Positions 1 through 9,167 of a stretch of 64,000 nt of DNA are shown here, one piece after another. Location of the stretch: the NCBI RefSeq assembly GCF_043099285.1, contig NZ_CP170723.1, positions 1,240,001 to 1,304,000 on the forward strand, in the 5' to 3' direction. Source of the stretch: Oryzobacter telluris. Lineage in GTDB: Bacteria; Actinomycetota; Actinomycetes; Actinomycetales; Dermatophilaceae. The notes below the pieces were generated by a model. The model did not search any database, was not told where the DNA came from, and saw only the letters and a list, made by a program, of their open reading frames with translations. How positions within the stretch are numbered: position 1 is the first letter of the stretch; each line of letters starts with the position of its first letter. The position numbers and the translations under genes were made by a program.

Positions 1-1095
1 GAGGCTCTGCAGCAGCGAGCGCATCGCGGTGGAGCCGAGCAGCTCGGAGGGGTTCGGCGGGATCGGACCCGCGCCGAGCACCCAGAGGTTGGTCCCGCCG
101 TAGGGCTGGATGACGTCGATGACGTCGGCGCGGTCGATGAGCGCGTCGGTGAGGCCGACCGAGCCCTCGAGACCCATGTACTCCAGCACCTTGGGGCGAC
201 GCAGGTCGGCCTCGATGAGGCAGACGCGGGAGCCGGCCTGCGCCATCGTCAGCGCCAGGTTGGCCGTCAGCGTGCTCTTGCCCTCCCCGGCGAGCGAGGA
301 GGTGACGACGATGGTGCGCGGGTGGTTCGCGGCGTCGACGAACTGGAGGTTCGTGCGCAGCGACCGGAAGGCCTCGGCACGCGGCGAGCGGGGGTCCACC
401 TCCACGATGAGCGGGCGCTTCGGGGCGTCGGGGTCGTGGGCGATCGAGCCGAGGAGAGGGGCGTCGGTGACGCGCTTCACGTCCTCCGGGGTCTTGACCG
501 AGCGGTCGAGGGTCTCGCGGAGCACCGCAGCACCCAGGCCGAGGAGCAGGCCGACGACGACGCCCAGGACGATGTTGCGCACCGGCTTGGGGCTGACCGG
601 GGCGGTGGGCGTGGTGGGGGGCTGGACGACGGTGACCTTGACGGGGCTCTTCTCCGTACCGGCCGGGCTCTCGAGCTCGGTGACCGCGGTGGGGAACTCC
701 TCGCCGATGGCCTCGGCGGTGACGCGGGCCCGCTCGGGGTCGGTGTCGCTCACGGCCACGTCGATGAGGACGGTGTCGGGCGGGGTGGTCGCGGTGACGC
801 GGGTGACCAGCCCGGAGGCGTCGACGCCGGCGGCCTGGGCCACCGGGGTGAGGATGCGGGGCGTGGTGAGGAGCTGCGCGTAGGACTTCACCCGCTGCTG
901 GGTGAAGGTGCTGCCCTGGAGGAGGGCGACGCTGTCGTTGGCCCCGGTCGTGGACACGAAGAACTGGGTCCTGGCCTCGTACATCGGGGTCGACAGGGCC
1001 GACGCGGCGCTGGAGAGCCCGATGAAGACCAGGACGATGGTGGCGATCACCCGCCACCTCTTGCGCACGACGAGCAGGTAGTCCTGCAGCTCCAC
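1..1095 (-). CDS. Polysaccharide chain-length determinant fused to BY-type tyrosine kinase (3' end outside window)
   Basis: The visible 365 codons start at a GTG preceded by an AGGAG ribosome site and run off the left edge. The N-terminus (VELQDYLLVVRKRW) is a Wzz domain with a membrane segment at about residues 14-34; a second one lies near 173-192. A P-loop kinase follows, with Walker A SSLAGEGKSTL near residue 270 and a Walker A'-like ACLIEADLRRP-type stretch (seen as VCLIEADLRRPK). Such proteins control chain length and export of capsule or exopolysaccharide at the cytoplasmic membrane by tyrosine autophosphorylation. Any C-terminal tyrosine cluster is outside the window. The family call is firm; the polymer is unknown. 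Confidence 0.93.
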   Translation of the reverse strand, partial: MELQDYLLVVRKRWRVIATIVLVFIGLSSAASALSTPMYEARTQFFVSTTGANDSVALLQGSTFTQQRVKSYAQLLTTPRILTPVAQAAGVDASGLVTRVTATTPPDTVLIDVAVSDTDPERARVTAEAIGEEFPTAVTELESPAGTEKSPVKVTVVQPPTTPTAPVSPKPVRNIVLGVVVGLLLGLGAAVLRETLDRSVKTPEDVKRVTDAPLLGSIAHDPDAPKRPLIVEVDPRSPRAEAFRSLRTNLQFVDAANHPRTIVVTSSLAGEGKSTLTANLALTMAQAGSRVCLIEADLRRPKVLEYMGLEGSVGLTDALIDRADVIDVIQPYGGTNLWVLGAGPIPPNPSELLGSTAMRSLLQSL

Positions 1096-1247
1096 GGTTC
1101 TCCTCGGATTGCCTCGTTCTTCACGCCCGGGAGCCCCTGCCACACCCGTCACGGCCGCCAGCATCGTAACCGCCCGGCGGCGCGCGAGCCCGACGGCGCG
1201 GCGCGTCCGGCTTTGCGGGAGGGGGTCCGTCGTGGATGCTGACCGCC

Positions 1248-2192
1248 ATGGACCTCCGGCGATCCCTCCCCACCATCGGACTGGTCGCCCTCCTGCTCCT
1301 CGACCTCGGGCTCGTCGTGTGGGCCCTCTGGCCGGCCGGGACGACGGCGGCCTCGCCCTCCCCGTCGGCGGGCCGCCCGTCCACCTCGGTGTCCTCGTCG
1401 GCCTCGCCGAGCCCGAGCGCCAGCGCGAGCGCCGAACCCCCCGCGGCGGCCCGGCCGCTGAGCCGGGTCGTGTCGGCCGCGAGCGCCCAGGTGGTCTGGG
1501 CCGCGGGCACCGGCTCGTGCGACGAGCCGGGGAAGGTGCACGTCAGCCGTGACGGCGGCAAGACGTGGCGCTCGCAGGACGCCCCCGGCGCCGTCACCCG
1601 CATCCGACCCAACGACGGCCGCAGCGGCTTCGTCATCGGCGGCGACGACCAGTGCCGGCTGCGCCTGTGGAACACCAGCGACGCGGGGGCGTCGTGGACC
1701 GACCCCCGCTCGGCGGCCGACGCCTGGGGTCGCGACCCCGACGACGCCACCCGCGTGCACCGGCCCGGGGGCGACCCGGTGAAGCCGTGCCAGGCCGACG
1801 CCCGGGTGCTCGACCTCGCCGGCCTGCGCGACGGGGTCGCCTCGGTGGTCTGCAACGACGGCACGGTGCGCACCACCAGCGACGCCGGTGCCCGCTGGAC
1901 CACCTCCCTCGAGCGCGAGGGCCTGGTCGCCCTGGCCCTCACCGCCCCGGGACGCGGCGCCGTCGCGATCGTCGCCGAGGACTGCACGGGCGTCGCGGTC
2001 GCCGCGCTCGCGGGAGGCAAGGTCGGCACCGTCCAGTGCCTCGAGGACGTCGCCCCCCGGCCGGGTCAGGTGTCGGTGTCCGTGGTGGCCGACGCGACGT
2101 GGCTCGTCGCCGGTGACACGGTGCTCCGGGCCCCCTCCGCGGACGCCTCCACGGGCACGTTCGCCAAGGTCGGGAGCTGGCCGAAGGGCTGA
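1248..2192 (+). CDS. Membrane-anchored sialidase/YCF48-like propeller protein, paralogue 1
   Basis: A 314-residue protein with one N-terminal hydrophobic segment (about residues 8-28), then a Ser/Pro/Ala-rich linker and an extracytoplasmic domain. Motifs such as VSRDGGKTW, RLWNTSDAGASW and RTTSDAGARW are BNR/Asp-box-like repeats typical of beta-propellers. The start chosen is the ATG at 1248; an in-frame ATG at 1236 would add four residues. There is no lipobox. The next gene encodes a paralogue with the same order of motifs. I do not recognise a specific function; an envelope-anchored binding or sensing domain is an inference. Confidence 0.8.
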   Translation: MDLRRSLPTIGLVALLLLDLGLVVWALWPAGTTAASPSPSAGRPSTSVSSSASPSPSASASAEPPAAARPLSRVVSAASAQVVWAAGTGSCDEPGKVHVSRDGGKTWRSQDAPGAVTRIRPNDGRSGFVIGGDDQCRLRLWNTSDAGASWTDPRSAADAWGRDPDDATRVHRPGGDPVKPCQADARVLDLAGLRDGVASVVCNDGTVRTTSDAGARWTTSLEREGLVALALTAPGRGAVAIVAEDCTGVAVAALAGGKVGTVQCLEDVAPRPGQVSVSVVADATWLVAGDTVLRAPSADASTGTFAKVGSWPKG

Positions 2193-2226
2193 GGGTCTCG
2201 CCCGGGACGCGCCACTCTGCCACGCT

Positions 2227-3162
2227 GTGCCGGTGGAGCCACGCAGGGTGGCGCCGGTCCTCGGGCTGTGCGCGCTCCTCGCGGCCGACGCCGTCCTCAT
2301 CAGCTGGGCCTTTCGCGGACCCCCCGCGGAGGACCCCGCCCTGTCGACGACGCGGGTCGCGACGTCGTCGAGCCCGTCGGTCGTCTCGTCCGCGGGCGGG
2401 TCGACCGAGCCCGCGACCGCGGTGCGACCGGCGACGGTGACCCGCTTCGCCGCCGCGGTCGGTCTTGAACAGTCCTGGGTCGTCGACGCCGGGACCTGCG
2501 CAAAGCCCGGGACGGTCTGGACCACCTCGGACGGCGGTGACTCCTGGTCGCGGGAGGACGCCCCCGGCCGCACCGTGCGGGCCAAGCCCGAGAGGGTCGA
2601 CCGGGGCTTCGTCACCGGGGGCGACCGCGACTGCACCCTGAGGCTCTGGCAGACGGGTGACGCCGGCCGGTCGTGGAGTGGCGCGCGGTCGGCCGCGGGT
2701 GCCTGGTCGCGCGTGCCGTCGGACGACCGCGAGGTCCACGTCCCCAGCGACCAGGTGAGGACGCCGTGCGGCGACGCCGACGTCCTCGACCTCACCACCC
2801 TCGACAACCTCCGTGCCGGAGTCCTCTGCGGGAACGCCGAGGTCCGGACCACGACCGACGGCGGGAGGACCTGGGTGCGGGCGTTCACCGACAAGGTCGC
2901 CCTCGCCATCGCGCTCGCCGCGTCGGGCCGGGGCGTGGTCGTGCGCACGGAGAAGGGCTGCGCGGGCGTCGTCGCCGTCGCCCTCGAGGACGGGCAGCCA
3001 TCGACCCGGAAGAGCTGCGTCGAGGTGCCGCCGGTGGAGGGAAAGGTGTCGGTCGCCACCACGGGGACGGCGTGGTGGCTCGTCGTCGGTGACGTCGTGC
3101 TGCGCTCCGAGAACGCGGTCGGCCCCTGGTCCAGGACCGGTGCCACTCTTCCCTCGAGCTGA
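2227..3162 (+). CDS. Membrane-anchored sialidase/YCF48-like propeller protein, paralogue 2
   Basis: A 311-residue protein starting at GTG 2227 (VPVEPRRVAPVLG), with an N-terminal hydrophobic segment and a Ser/Thr-rich linker. It has the same Asp-box-like motifs as its upstream neighbour: WTTSDGGDSW, RLWQTGDAGRSW and RTTTDGGRTW. Paired cysteines (GTCAKPG, RDCTLRLW, KGCAGV, KSCVEV) match positions in the first paralogue and may form disulfides outside the membrane. It lies 34 bp after paralogue 1, so the two probably arose by tandem duplication and are co-transcribed. Specific function is unknown. Confidence 0.78.
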   Translation: MPVEPRRVAPVLGLCALLAADAVLISWAFRGPPAEDPALSTTRVATSSSPSVVSSAGGSTEPATAVRPATVTRFAAAVGLEQSWVVDAGTCAKPGTVWTTSDGGDSWSREDAPGRTVRAKPERVDRGFVTGGDRDCTLRLWQTGDAGRSWSGARSAAGAWSRVPSDDREVHVPSDQVRTPCGDADVLDLTTLDNLRAGVLCGNAEVRTTTDGGRTWVRAFTDKVALAIALAASGRGVVVRTEKGCAGVVAVALEDGQPSTRKSCVEVPPVEGKVSVATTGTAWWLVVGDVVLRSENAVGPWSRTGATLPSS

Positions 3163-3177
3163 CGGAACAATGGCGCG

Positions 3178-3975
3178 GTGCTCCTCGTCTCCGCCAACGT
3201 CAACGGGATCCGGGCCGCGGTGCGGCGCGGCGGCATCGAGTGGCTGGAGGCCGCGGCGCCCGACGTCGTGACCCTCCAGGAGGTCCGGGCCGACGACGAC
3301 CAGCTGCGGGCGGCGCTCGCCGGCACCACCTTCGAGGGCTGGCACGTCGCGCACGCGCCGGGCGAGGCGAAGGGTCGGGCCGGGGTGGCGGTGCTGTCCC
3401 GCCACGAGCCGGTGGAGGTGCGCACCGTCCTCAGCGAGGAGTTCGCCGACTCGGGGCGGTGGGTGGAGTCGGACGTGCCGGTGGGTGACGTCGTCGTCAC
3501 CGTGGCGTCGGCCTACGTGCACACCGGCGAGGCGCGCACCCCGCGCCAGGAGGAGAAGCAGCGCTTCCTCCGGGCCGTCGGTGACCGTCTCGGCGAGTGG
3601 TCGGCACAGGGGCGGCACGCCGTCCTCACCGGCGACCTCAACATCGCGCACACGGTGGACGACCTGAAGAACTGGAAGGGCAACCAGGGCAAGTCCGGGT
3701 TCCTGCCGGAGGAGCAGGCGCACCTCGACGGCTGGGTCGACACCCACGGGTTCGTCGACGTGCACCGGGTCCTCCACGGCGCGGGCCCCGGTCCGTACAC
3801 GTGGTGGTCGTGGCGCGGGAAGGCGTTCGACAACGACTCCGGCTGGCGGATCGACTACCAGATCGCGTCGGAACCGCTGGCGCGCAGGGCTGTTCGGGCC
3901 GAGGTCGGCCGGGCGGCGTCGTACGCCGAGCGCTGGAGCGACCACGCACCCGTGGTCGTCGAGTACGCCTTCTGA
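3178..3975 (+). CDS. xthA: Exodeoxyribonuclease III (AP endonuclease family)
   Basis: A 265-residue endonuclease/exonuclease/phosphatase-fold enzyme. It removes 3' blocks and cuts at abasic sites in base-excision repair. Visible catalytic motifs are NVNGIRA, LQEVRA (metal-binding Glu), TGDLNIAH, GWRIDYQ and the terminal SDHAPV (catalytic His). The GTG start at 3178 gives the usual N-terminus (LLVSANVNGIRA) and lies 15 bp after the propeller gene. Length is normal for the family. Function is assigned with high confidence. Confidence 0.95.
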   Translation: MLLVSANVNGIRAAVRRGGIEWLEAAAPDVVTLQEVRADDDQLRAALAGTTFEGWHVAHAPGEAKGRAGVAVLSRHEPVEVRTVLSEEFADSGRWVESDVPVGDVVVTVASAYVHTGEARTPRQEEKQRFLRAVGDRLGEWSAQGRHAVLTGDLNIAHTVDDLKNWKGNQGKSGFLPEEQAHLDGWVDTHGFVDVHRVLHGAGPGPYTWWSWRGKAFDNDSGWRIDYQIASEPLARRAVRAEVGRAASYAERWSDHAPVVVEYAF

Positions 3976-3978
3976 GGC

Positions 3979-5142
<1,164 letters not shown>

Positions 5143-5183
5143 GCGAGTGAGTCTAGGGATCGGACCCCTGACAGAATGAGGGC

Positions 5184-6209
5184 ATGTCCACCCCCGCGAC
5201 CGGCCCTTCCGCACGCCCGCGCATCCTCTCGGGGATGCAGCCGACGAGCGACTCGCTCCACCTCGGCAACTACCTGGGTGCGCTCGTGAACTGGGTGGGC
5301 CTCCAGCGCGACTTCGACACCTACTACTTCGTCGCCGACCTCCACGCCCTCACGGTCCCGACCGACCCCGAGGTGCTCCGCCGCCGCACGCGCATCACCG
5401 CGGCGCAGTTCATCGCCGGCGGCGTCGACCCCGAGGAGTCGGCGGTCTTCTGCCAGAGCCACGTGCACCAGCACGCCGAGCTCGGCTGGGTCCTCGCCTG
5501 CCAGACGGCCATGGGCGAGATGAACCGGATGACGCAGTACAAGGACAAGACCGCCAAGGGCCAGAACGCCAACGTCGGCCTCTTCACCTACCCGGTCCTC
5601 ATGGCGGCCGACATCCTCATGTACGACGCGGCCTACGTGCCCGTGGGCGAGGACCAGCGCCAGCACCTCGAGATCACCCGCGACCTCGCGGAGCGGATGA
5701 ACGCGCGGTTCGGCGAGGTCCTGCGCGTGCCGGAGCCGTACATCGTCAAGGAGTCGGCCAAGATCATGGACCTCCAGGACCCCACCTCGAAGATGAGCAA
5801 GACCAGCTCCACCGAGAAGGGCATCCTCGAGATGATGGAGGACCCCGCGAGGCTGGCGAAGAAGCTGCGCTCCGCGGTCACCGACACCGGCTCGGAGATC
5901 CGCTTCGACCCGGAGACCAAGCCCGGGGTGTCGAACCTCCTCGTCATCCACTCGGTGCTGTCCGGCACCAAGGTCGCCGACCTCGAGGCCGAGTTCGCCG
6001 GCCGCGGCTACGGCGACCTCAAGAAGGCCGTCGCCGAGGTCGTCGTCGAGGCCGTGACGCCGTTCCGAGAGCGGATGACCGAGCTGCTCGACGACCCCGC
6101 CGAGCTCGACCGCATCCTGGCGCGGGGGGCGGAGCGGGCGGGCCTCATTGCCCAGGCCACGACCACCCGGGTCAGGGACGCGATCGGCCTCCTCCCGGGA
6201 GCGCGGTAG
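5184..6209 (+). CDS. trpS: Tryptophanyl-tRNA synthetase
   Basis: A 341-residue class I aminoacyl-tRNA synthetase that charges tRNA-Trp. The HIGH-type signature appears as SDSLHLGNY after PRILSGMQPT, and the KMSKS loop as SKMSKTSS near residue 200. Length is typical for bacterial TrpS. It starts at ATG 5184, divergent from galK. The 2H phosphoesterase gene follows 11 bp downstream and is probably co-transcribed, an arrangement I recall from other actinobacteria. Confidence 0.97.
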   Translation: MSTPATGPSARPRILSGMQPTSDSLHLGNYLGALVNWVGLQRDFDTYYFVADLHALTVPTDPEVLRRRTRITAAQFIAGGVDPEESAVFCQSHVHQHAELGWVLACQTAMGEMNRMTQYKDKTAKGQNANVGLFTYPVLMAADILMYDAAYVPVGEDQRQHLEITRDLAERMNARFGEVLRVPEPYIVKESAKIMDLQDPTSKMSKTSSTEKGILEMMEDPARLAKKLRSAVTDTGSEIRFDPETKPGVSNLLVIHSVLSGTKVADLEAEFAGRGYGDLKKAVAEVVVEAVTPFRERMTELLDDPAELDRILARGAERAGLIAQATTTRVRDAIGLLPGAR

Positions 6210-6220
6210 GGTCCCTGACC

Positions 6221-6742
6221 ATGCCCGTCCACGGCGTCGCCGTCACCGTCCCGGAGCCCTGGGGAGCGCAGCTGCAGGACGCGCGAGAGGACTTCGGGGA
6301 CCCCATGGCCTCGGCCATCCCCCCGCACGTCACGCTCCTGCCGCCCACCGCCGTCGAGGACGGTGCGCTCGAGGAGTTCCTCGCCCACCTCGCGTCGATC
6401 ACCGCCGGCACGGAGCCGTTCGACATGGTGCTCTCGGGGACCGGGACGTTCCGGCCGGTGTCGCCGGTGGTGTTCGTCCAGGTCTCGCAGGGCATCGCCG
6501 CGTGCGAGGAGCTCGAGAGCGCGGTGCGCTCGGGCCCCGTGGAGCGGACCCTGGAGTTCCCGTACCACCCGCACGTCACCATCGCCCACCACCTCGCGGA
6601 GCCGAGCCTGGAACGGGCCTTCGACGAGCTCGCCGACTTCCGGTGCTCGTTCCGGGTCGACACCGTCGAGCTGTACCTTCACGACGACGACGGGGTGTGG
6701 CGCGTCGTGCGCTCGTTCCCGCTCGGCGCCGACCACGCCTGA
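6221..6742 (+). CDS. 2'-5' RNA ligase / 2H phosphoesterase family protein
   Basis: A 173-residue protein with the two H-x-T motifs that define 2H phosphoesterases: PHVTLLPP near residue 32 and HPHVTIAHH near residue 112. These histidines line a single active site acting on cyclic phosphodiester or 2'-5' RNA bonds. It follows trpS closely, so a role in RNA processing is plausible, but the substrate is not known. Confidence 0.88.
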   Translation: MPVHGVAVTVPEPWGAQLQDAREDFGDPMASAIPPHVTLLPPTAVEDGALEEFLAHLASITAGTEPFDMVLSGTGTFRPVSPVVFVQVSQGIAACEELESAVRSGPVERTLEFPYHPHVTIAHHLAEPSLERAFDELADFRCSFRVDTVELYLHDDDGVWRVVRSFPLGADHA

Positions 6743-6760
6743 GGCCGGGTCTCCCGTCCT

Positions 6761-7912
6761 TCAGGCGGCCAGGGCGGTGCGCTTGCGCACGGCGTCGTAG
6801 TGGCCGACGAGCTCGTCGGTGAGCACCGCCCAGGTGCGGCCGGCGACGCGTTCGCGCCCCGCGTCCCCCATCCGGTGGCGGAGGGCGGCGTCCTCGACGA
6901 GGCGGGCGACCGCGAGCCCGAGGGAGCCGGGGCCGACGGGGTCGAAGAGCAGGCCGGTGCGGCCGTGGTCGACGAGGTCGAGCGGTCCACCCCGGGCCGG
7001 CGCGACGACGGGCAGCCCGGAGGCCGCGGCCTCCTGGAGCGTCTGGCCGAAGGTCTCGCGGGTGCCGGTGTGGACGAAGACGTCGAGGGCGGCGTAGGCG
7101 TCGGCGAGGTCGGTTCCGGAGCGGTGGCCGAGGAAGAGGGGTTCGGGGGCGAGGGCGGTGCTGGCCACTCCCCGGAGCAGGTGCTCGGTCGCGTCGCGTC
7201 CGGGCCCGTCGCCGACGACGACGAGCCGGGCCCCGGGGGTGCGCACGACCTCGGCGAGACGCCCGAGCTCCTTCTCCGGCGCCAGGCGACCGACGTACCC
7301 GACGAGCACCTCACCGTCCGGGGCGAGCCGAGCCCGCAGGTCGGTGACGCGCGGGGAGGGACGGCGGTCGGGGTGGAACAGCGCGGCATCCACCCCGCGG
7401 GCCCACAGGGCGGTGCGGGGGACGCCGTGGGCGCGCAGCTCGTCGAGGGTGCCGCGCGAGGGGGCCAGCGTCCGGCCGGCGAGGGAGTGGACGCGGCGCA
7501 CCCAGCGCCAGGCGGTGCTCGACGCGCGCGGTCCGACGGGGCCGACGTGCTGCGCGAGGTAGGCGGGCACGTCGGTCTGGTAGACGGCGACCGCCGGGAT
7601 GCCGAGGTGGGCGGCGTCGCGCAGGGCCCTGGCTCCGAGGACGAACGGCGACGCGACGTGGAGGACGTCCGGGGCGAACCGGGCGAGGACGTGCCGCACC
7701 TCCCGCGTCGGCAGGCCGGTGGGGAAGCTGCGCACGCTCACCGACGGGACGGTGGCCACGCGGTGGCCGGCGAACCGGTCCGGGGCGGGGCGAGGGGAGA
7801 CGACGAGGACCTCGTGGCCGAGGGCGCCGAGCTGCTCGGCCACGCGGCACACGCTCGTCGTCACGCCGTTGACGGTGGGGAGGAACGACTCGGTGGCGAT
7901 CGCGACCCGCAT
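6761..7912 (-). CDS. GT4 glycosyltransferase (PimB/MgtA-like)
   Basis: A 383-residue GT-B fold enzyme. The N-terminus MRVAIATESFLPTVNGVTTSV is typical of the mannosyl/glucosyl transferases PimB and MgtA that act on glycolipids. The nucleotide-sugar site is visible as GYVGRLAPEKE and the EX7E motif within TRETFGQTLQEAAASGLP. ATG 7912 was chosen; in-frame ATGs at 7918 and 7924 add two or four residues. It is divergent from the mannose-1-phosphate guanylyltransferase gene, which makes GDP-mannose, so a mannosyltransferase in phosphatidylinositol mannoside or lipoglycan synthesis is likely. Acceptor is inferred, not shown. Confidence 0.88.
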   Translation of the reverse strand: MRVAIATESFLPTVNGVTTSVCRVAEQLGALGHEVLVVSPRPAPDRFAGHRVATVPSVSVRSFPTGLPTREVRHVLARFAPDVLHVASPFVLGARALRDAAHLGIPAVAVYQTDVPAYLAQHVGPVGPRASSTAWRWVRRVHSLAGRTLAPSRGTLDELRAHGVPRTALWARGVDAALFHPDRRPSPRVTDLRARLAPDGEVLVGYVGRLAPEKELGRLAEVVRTPGARLVVVGDGPGRDATEHLLRGVASTALAPEPLFLGHRSGTDLADAYAALDVFVHTGTRETFGQTLQEAAASGLPVVAPARGGPLDLVDHGRTGLLFDPVGPGSLGLAVARLVEDAALRHRMGDAGRERVAGRTWAVLTDELVGHYDAVRKRTALAA

Positions 7913-8002
7913 GGTCATGACCATCCCGTGGCCCGGCGCGCCGTCGGTGACGTCCGGGTGGGTGGCGGGTGAAGGTCCGGTGACCAGATAGCCTCGCGTG
8001 CC

Positions 8003-9079
8003 ATGCAGGACATCCGCGGGTTCTGGGCCGTCGTGCCCGCCGGTGGTGCGGGGACGCGGCTCTGGCCGCTGAGCCGGGCCGCCCGTCCGAAGTTCCTCCT
8101 CGACCTCACCGGCAGCGGCCGCACCCTGCTCCAGGCGACGGTCGACCGGCTCGAGCCGCTCACCGGCGAGCGGGTGGTCGTCGTCACCGGCGCTGCGCAC
8201 GCGTCGGCGGTCCGCGAGCAGCTGCCGGGGCTGGCTGCCGAGCGCGTGCTGGCGGAGCCGTCGCCGCGCGACTCGATGGCGGCCATCGGGCTCGCGGCCG
8301 CGGTCGTCGAGCGCGAGGACCCGGACTCCGTCATCGGCTCGTTCGCGGCCGACCACGTCATCCCCGACGCCGAGGCCTTCCGCACGGTGATCCGCGAGGC
8401 GGTCGACGTCGCGCGTGACGGGCACCTCGTCACCATCGGCATCGAGCCGACCTTTCCCGCGACCGGGTTCGGCTACATCCGGGCCGGTTCGCCACTCGAG
8501 GGTGCGCCGACGGCCCTGCACGCGGTCGAGTTCGTCGAGAAGCCGGATGCCGAGCGAGCTCGCGAGTACGTGGAGTCGGGCGAGTTCCGTTGGAACGCAG
8601 GGATGTTCGTCGTGCGGGCCTCGGTGCTGCTCGACCTGCTCGGCCAGTGGCACCCGGAGCTCGCGGCCGGGGTGCGCGCCATCGCGGCCGACCCCTCGCG
8701 ACTCGACGAGCTGTGGCCCGACCTGACGAAGATCGCCATCGACCACGCCGTGGCCGAGCCCGCTGCCGCTGCCGGGCACGTCGTCGTGGTGCCGGCAGCG
8801 TTCGGCTGGGACGACGTCGGCGACTTCGCGAGCCTGGCGACGCTCCTGCCCGACGCGGGTGGGCTGCGCGTCCTCGGCGAGGCGGGCGACATCACGGCGG
8901 TCGACGCCACCGGGGTCGTCGTGGCGACGGGTGGGCGGCGCGTGGCCGTCGTGGGGCTCGACGACGTGGTGGTCGTCGACACGCCGGATGCCGTGCTCGT
9001 GACGACCCGGGCGCGGGCGCAGGAGGTCAAGGCCGTCGTCGACGCCCTCAAGGCCGAGGGCCGCACCGACCTCACCTGA
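8003..9079 (+). CDS. manC: Mannose-1-phosphate guanylyltransferase
   Basis: A 358-residue nucleotidyltransferase that makes GDP-mannose from mannose-1-phosphate and GTP. The pyrophosphorylase signature GGAGTRLWPLSR with the following PKFLLDL lies at residues 13-35, and the sugar-binding motif VEFVEKP lies near residue 175. The length corresponds to the single-domain form, with no C-terminal phosphomannose isomerase domain. It supplies donor for glycosylation, fitting the divergent GT4 gene and the phosphohexomutase at 33.2-34.9 kb. Confidence 0.93.
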   Translation: MQDIRGFWAVVPAGGAGTRLWPLSRAARPKFLLDLTGSGRTLLQATVDRLEPLTGERVVVVTGAAHASAVREQLPGLAAERVLAEPSPRDSMAAIGLAAAVVEREDPDSVIGSFAADHVIPDAEAFRTVIREAVDVARDGHLVTIGIEPTFPATGFGYIRAGSPLEGAPTALHAVEFVEKPDAERAREYVESGEFRWNAGMFVVRASVLLDLLGQWHPELAAGVRAIAADPSRLDELWPDLTKIAIDHAVAEPAAAAGHVVVVPAAFGWDDVGDFASLATLLPDAGGLRVLGEAGDITAVDATGVVVATGGRRVAVVGLDDVVVVDTPDAVLVTTRARAQEVKAVVDALKAEGRTDLT

Positions 9080-9102
9080 CCTCGACCCCCGGCTCAATCC
9101 GG

Positions 9103-9152
9103 TCCTACCGCCTGGTACGTGGGGTGATCACCCCACGTACCAGGCGGTAGGA
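9103..9152. repeat. Family A palindromic element, copy 1 (perfect 50-bp palindrome)
   Basis: The two 22-bp arms are perfectly complementary around a TGATCA centre; the left arm contains TACCGCCTGGTACGTGGGG. It is followed by CGCGATGGAGGGGCG, a tail also found after copy 4 (41257-41306). It lies between the convergent manC and exporter permease genes. Related copies are at 35947-35996, 37020-37069 and 41257-41306. Confidence 0.92.
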
Positions 9153-9167
9153 CGCGATGGAGGGGCG

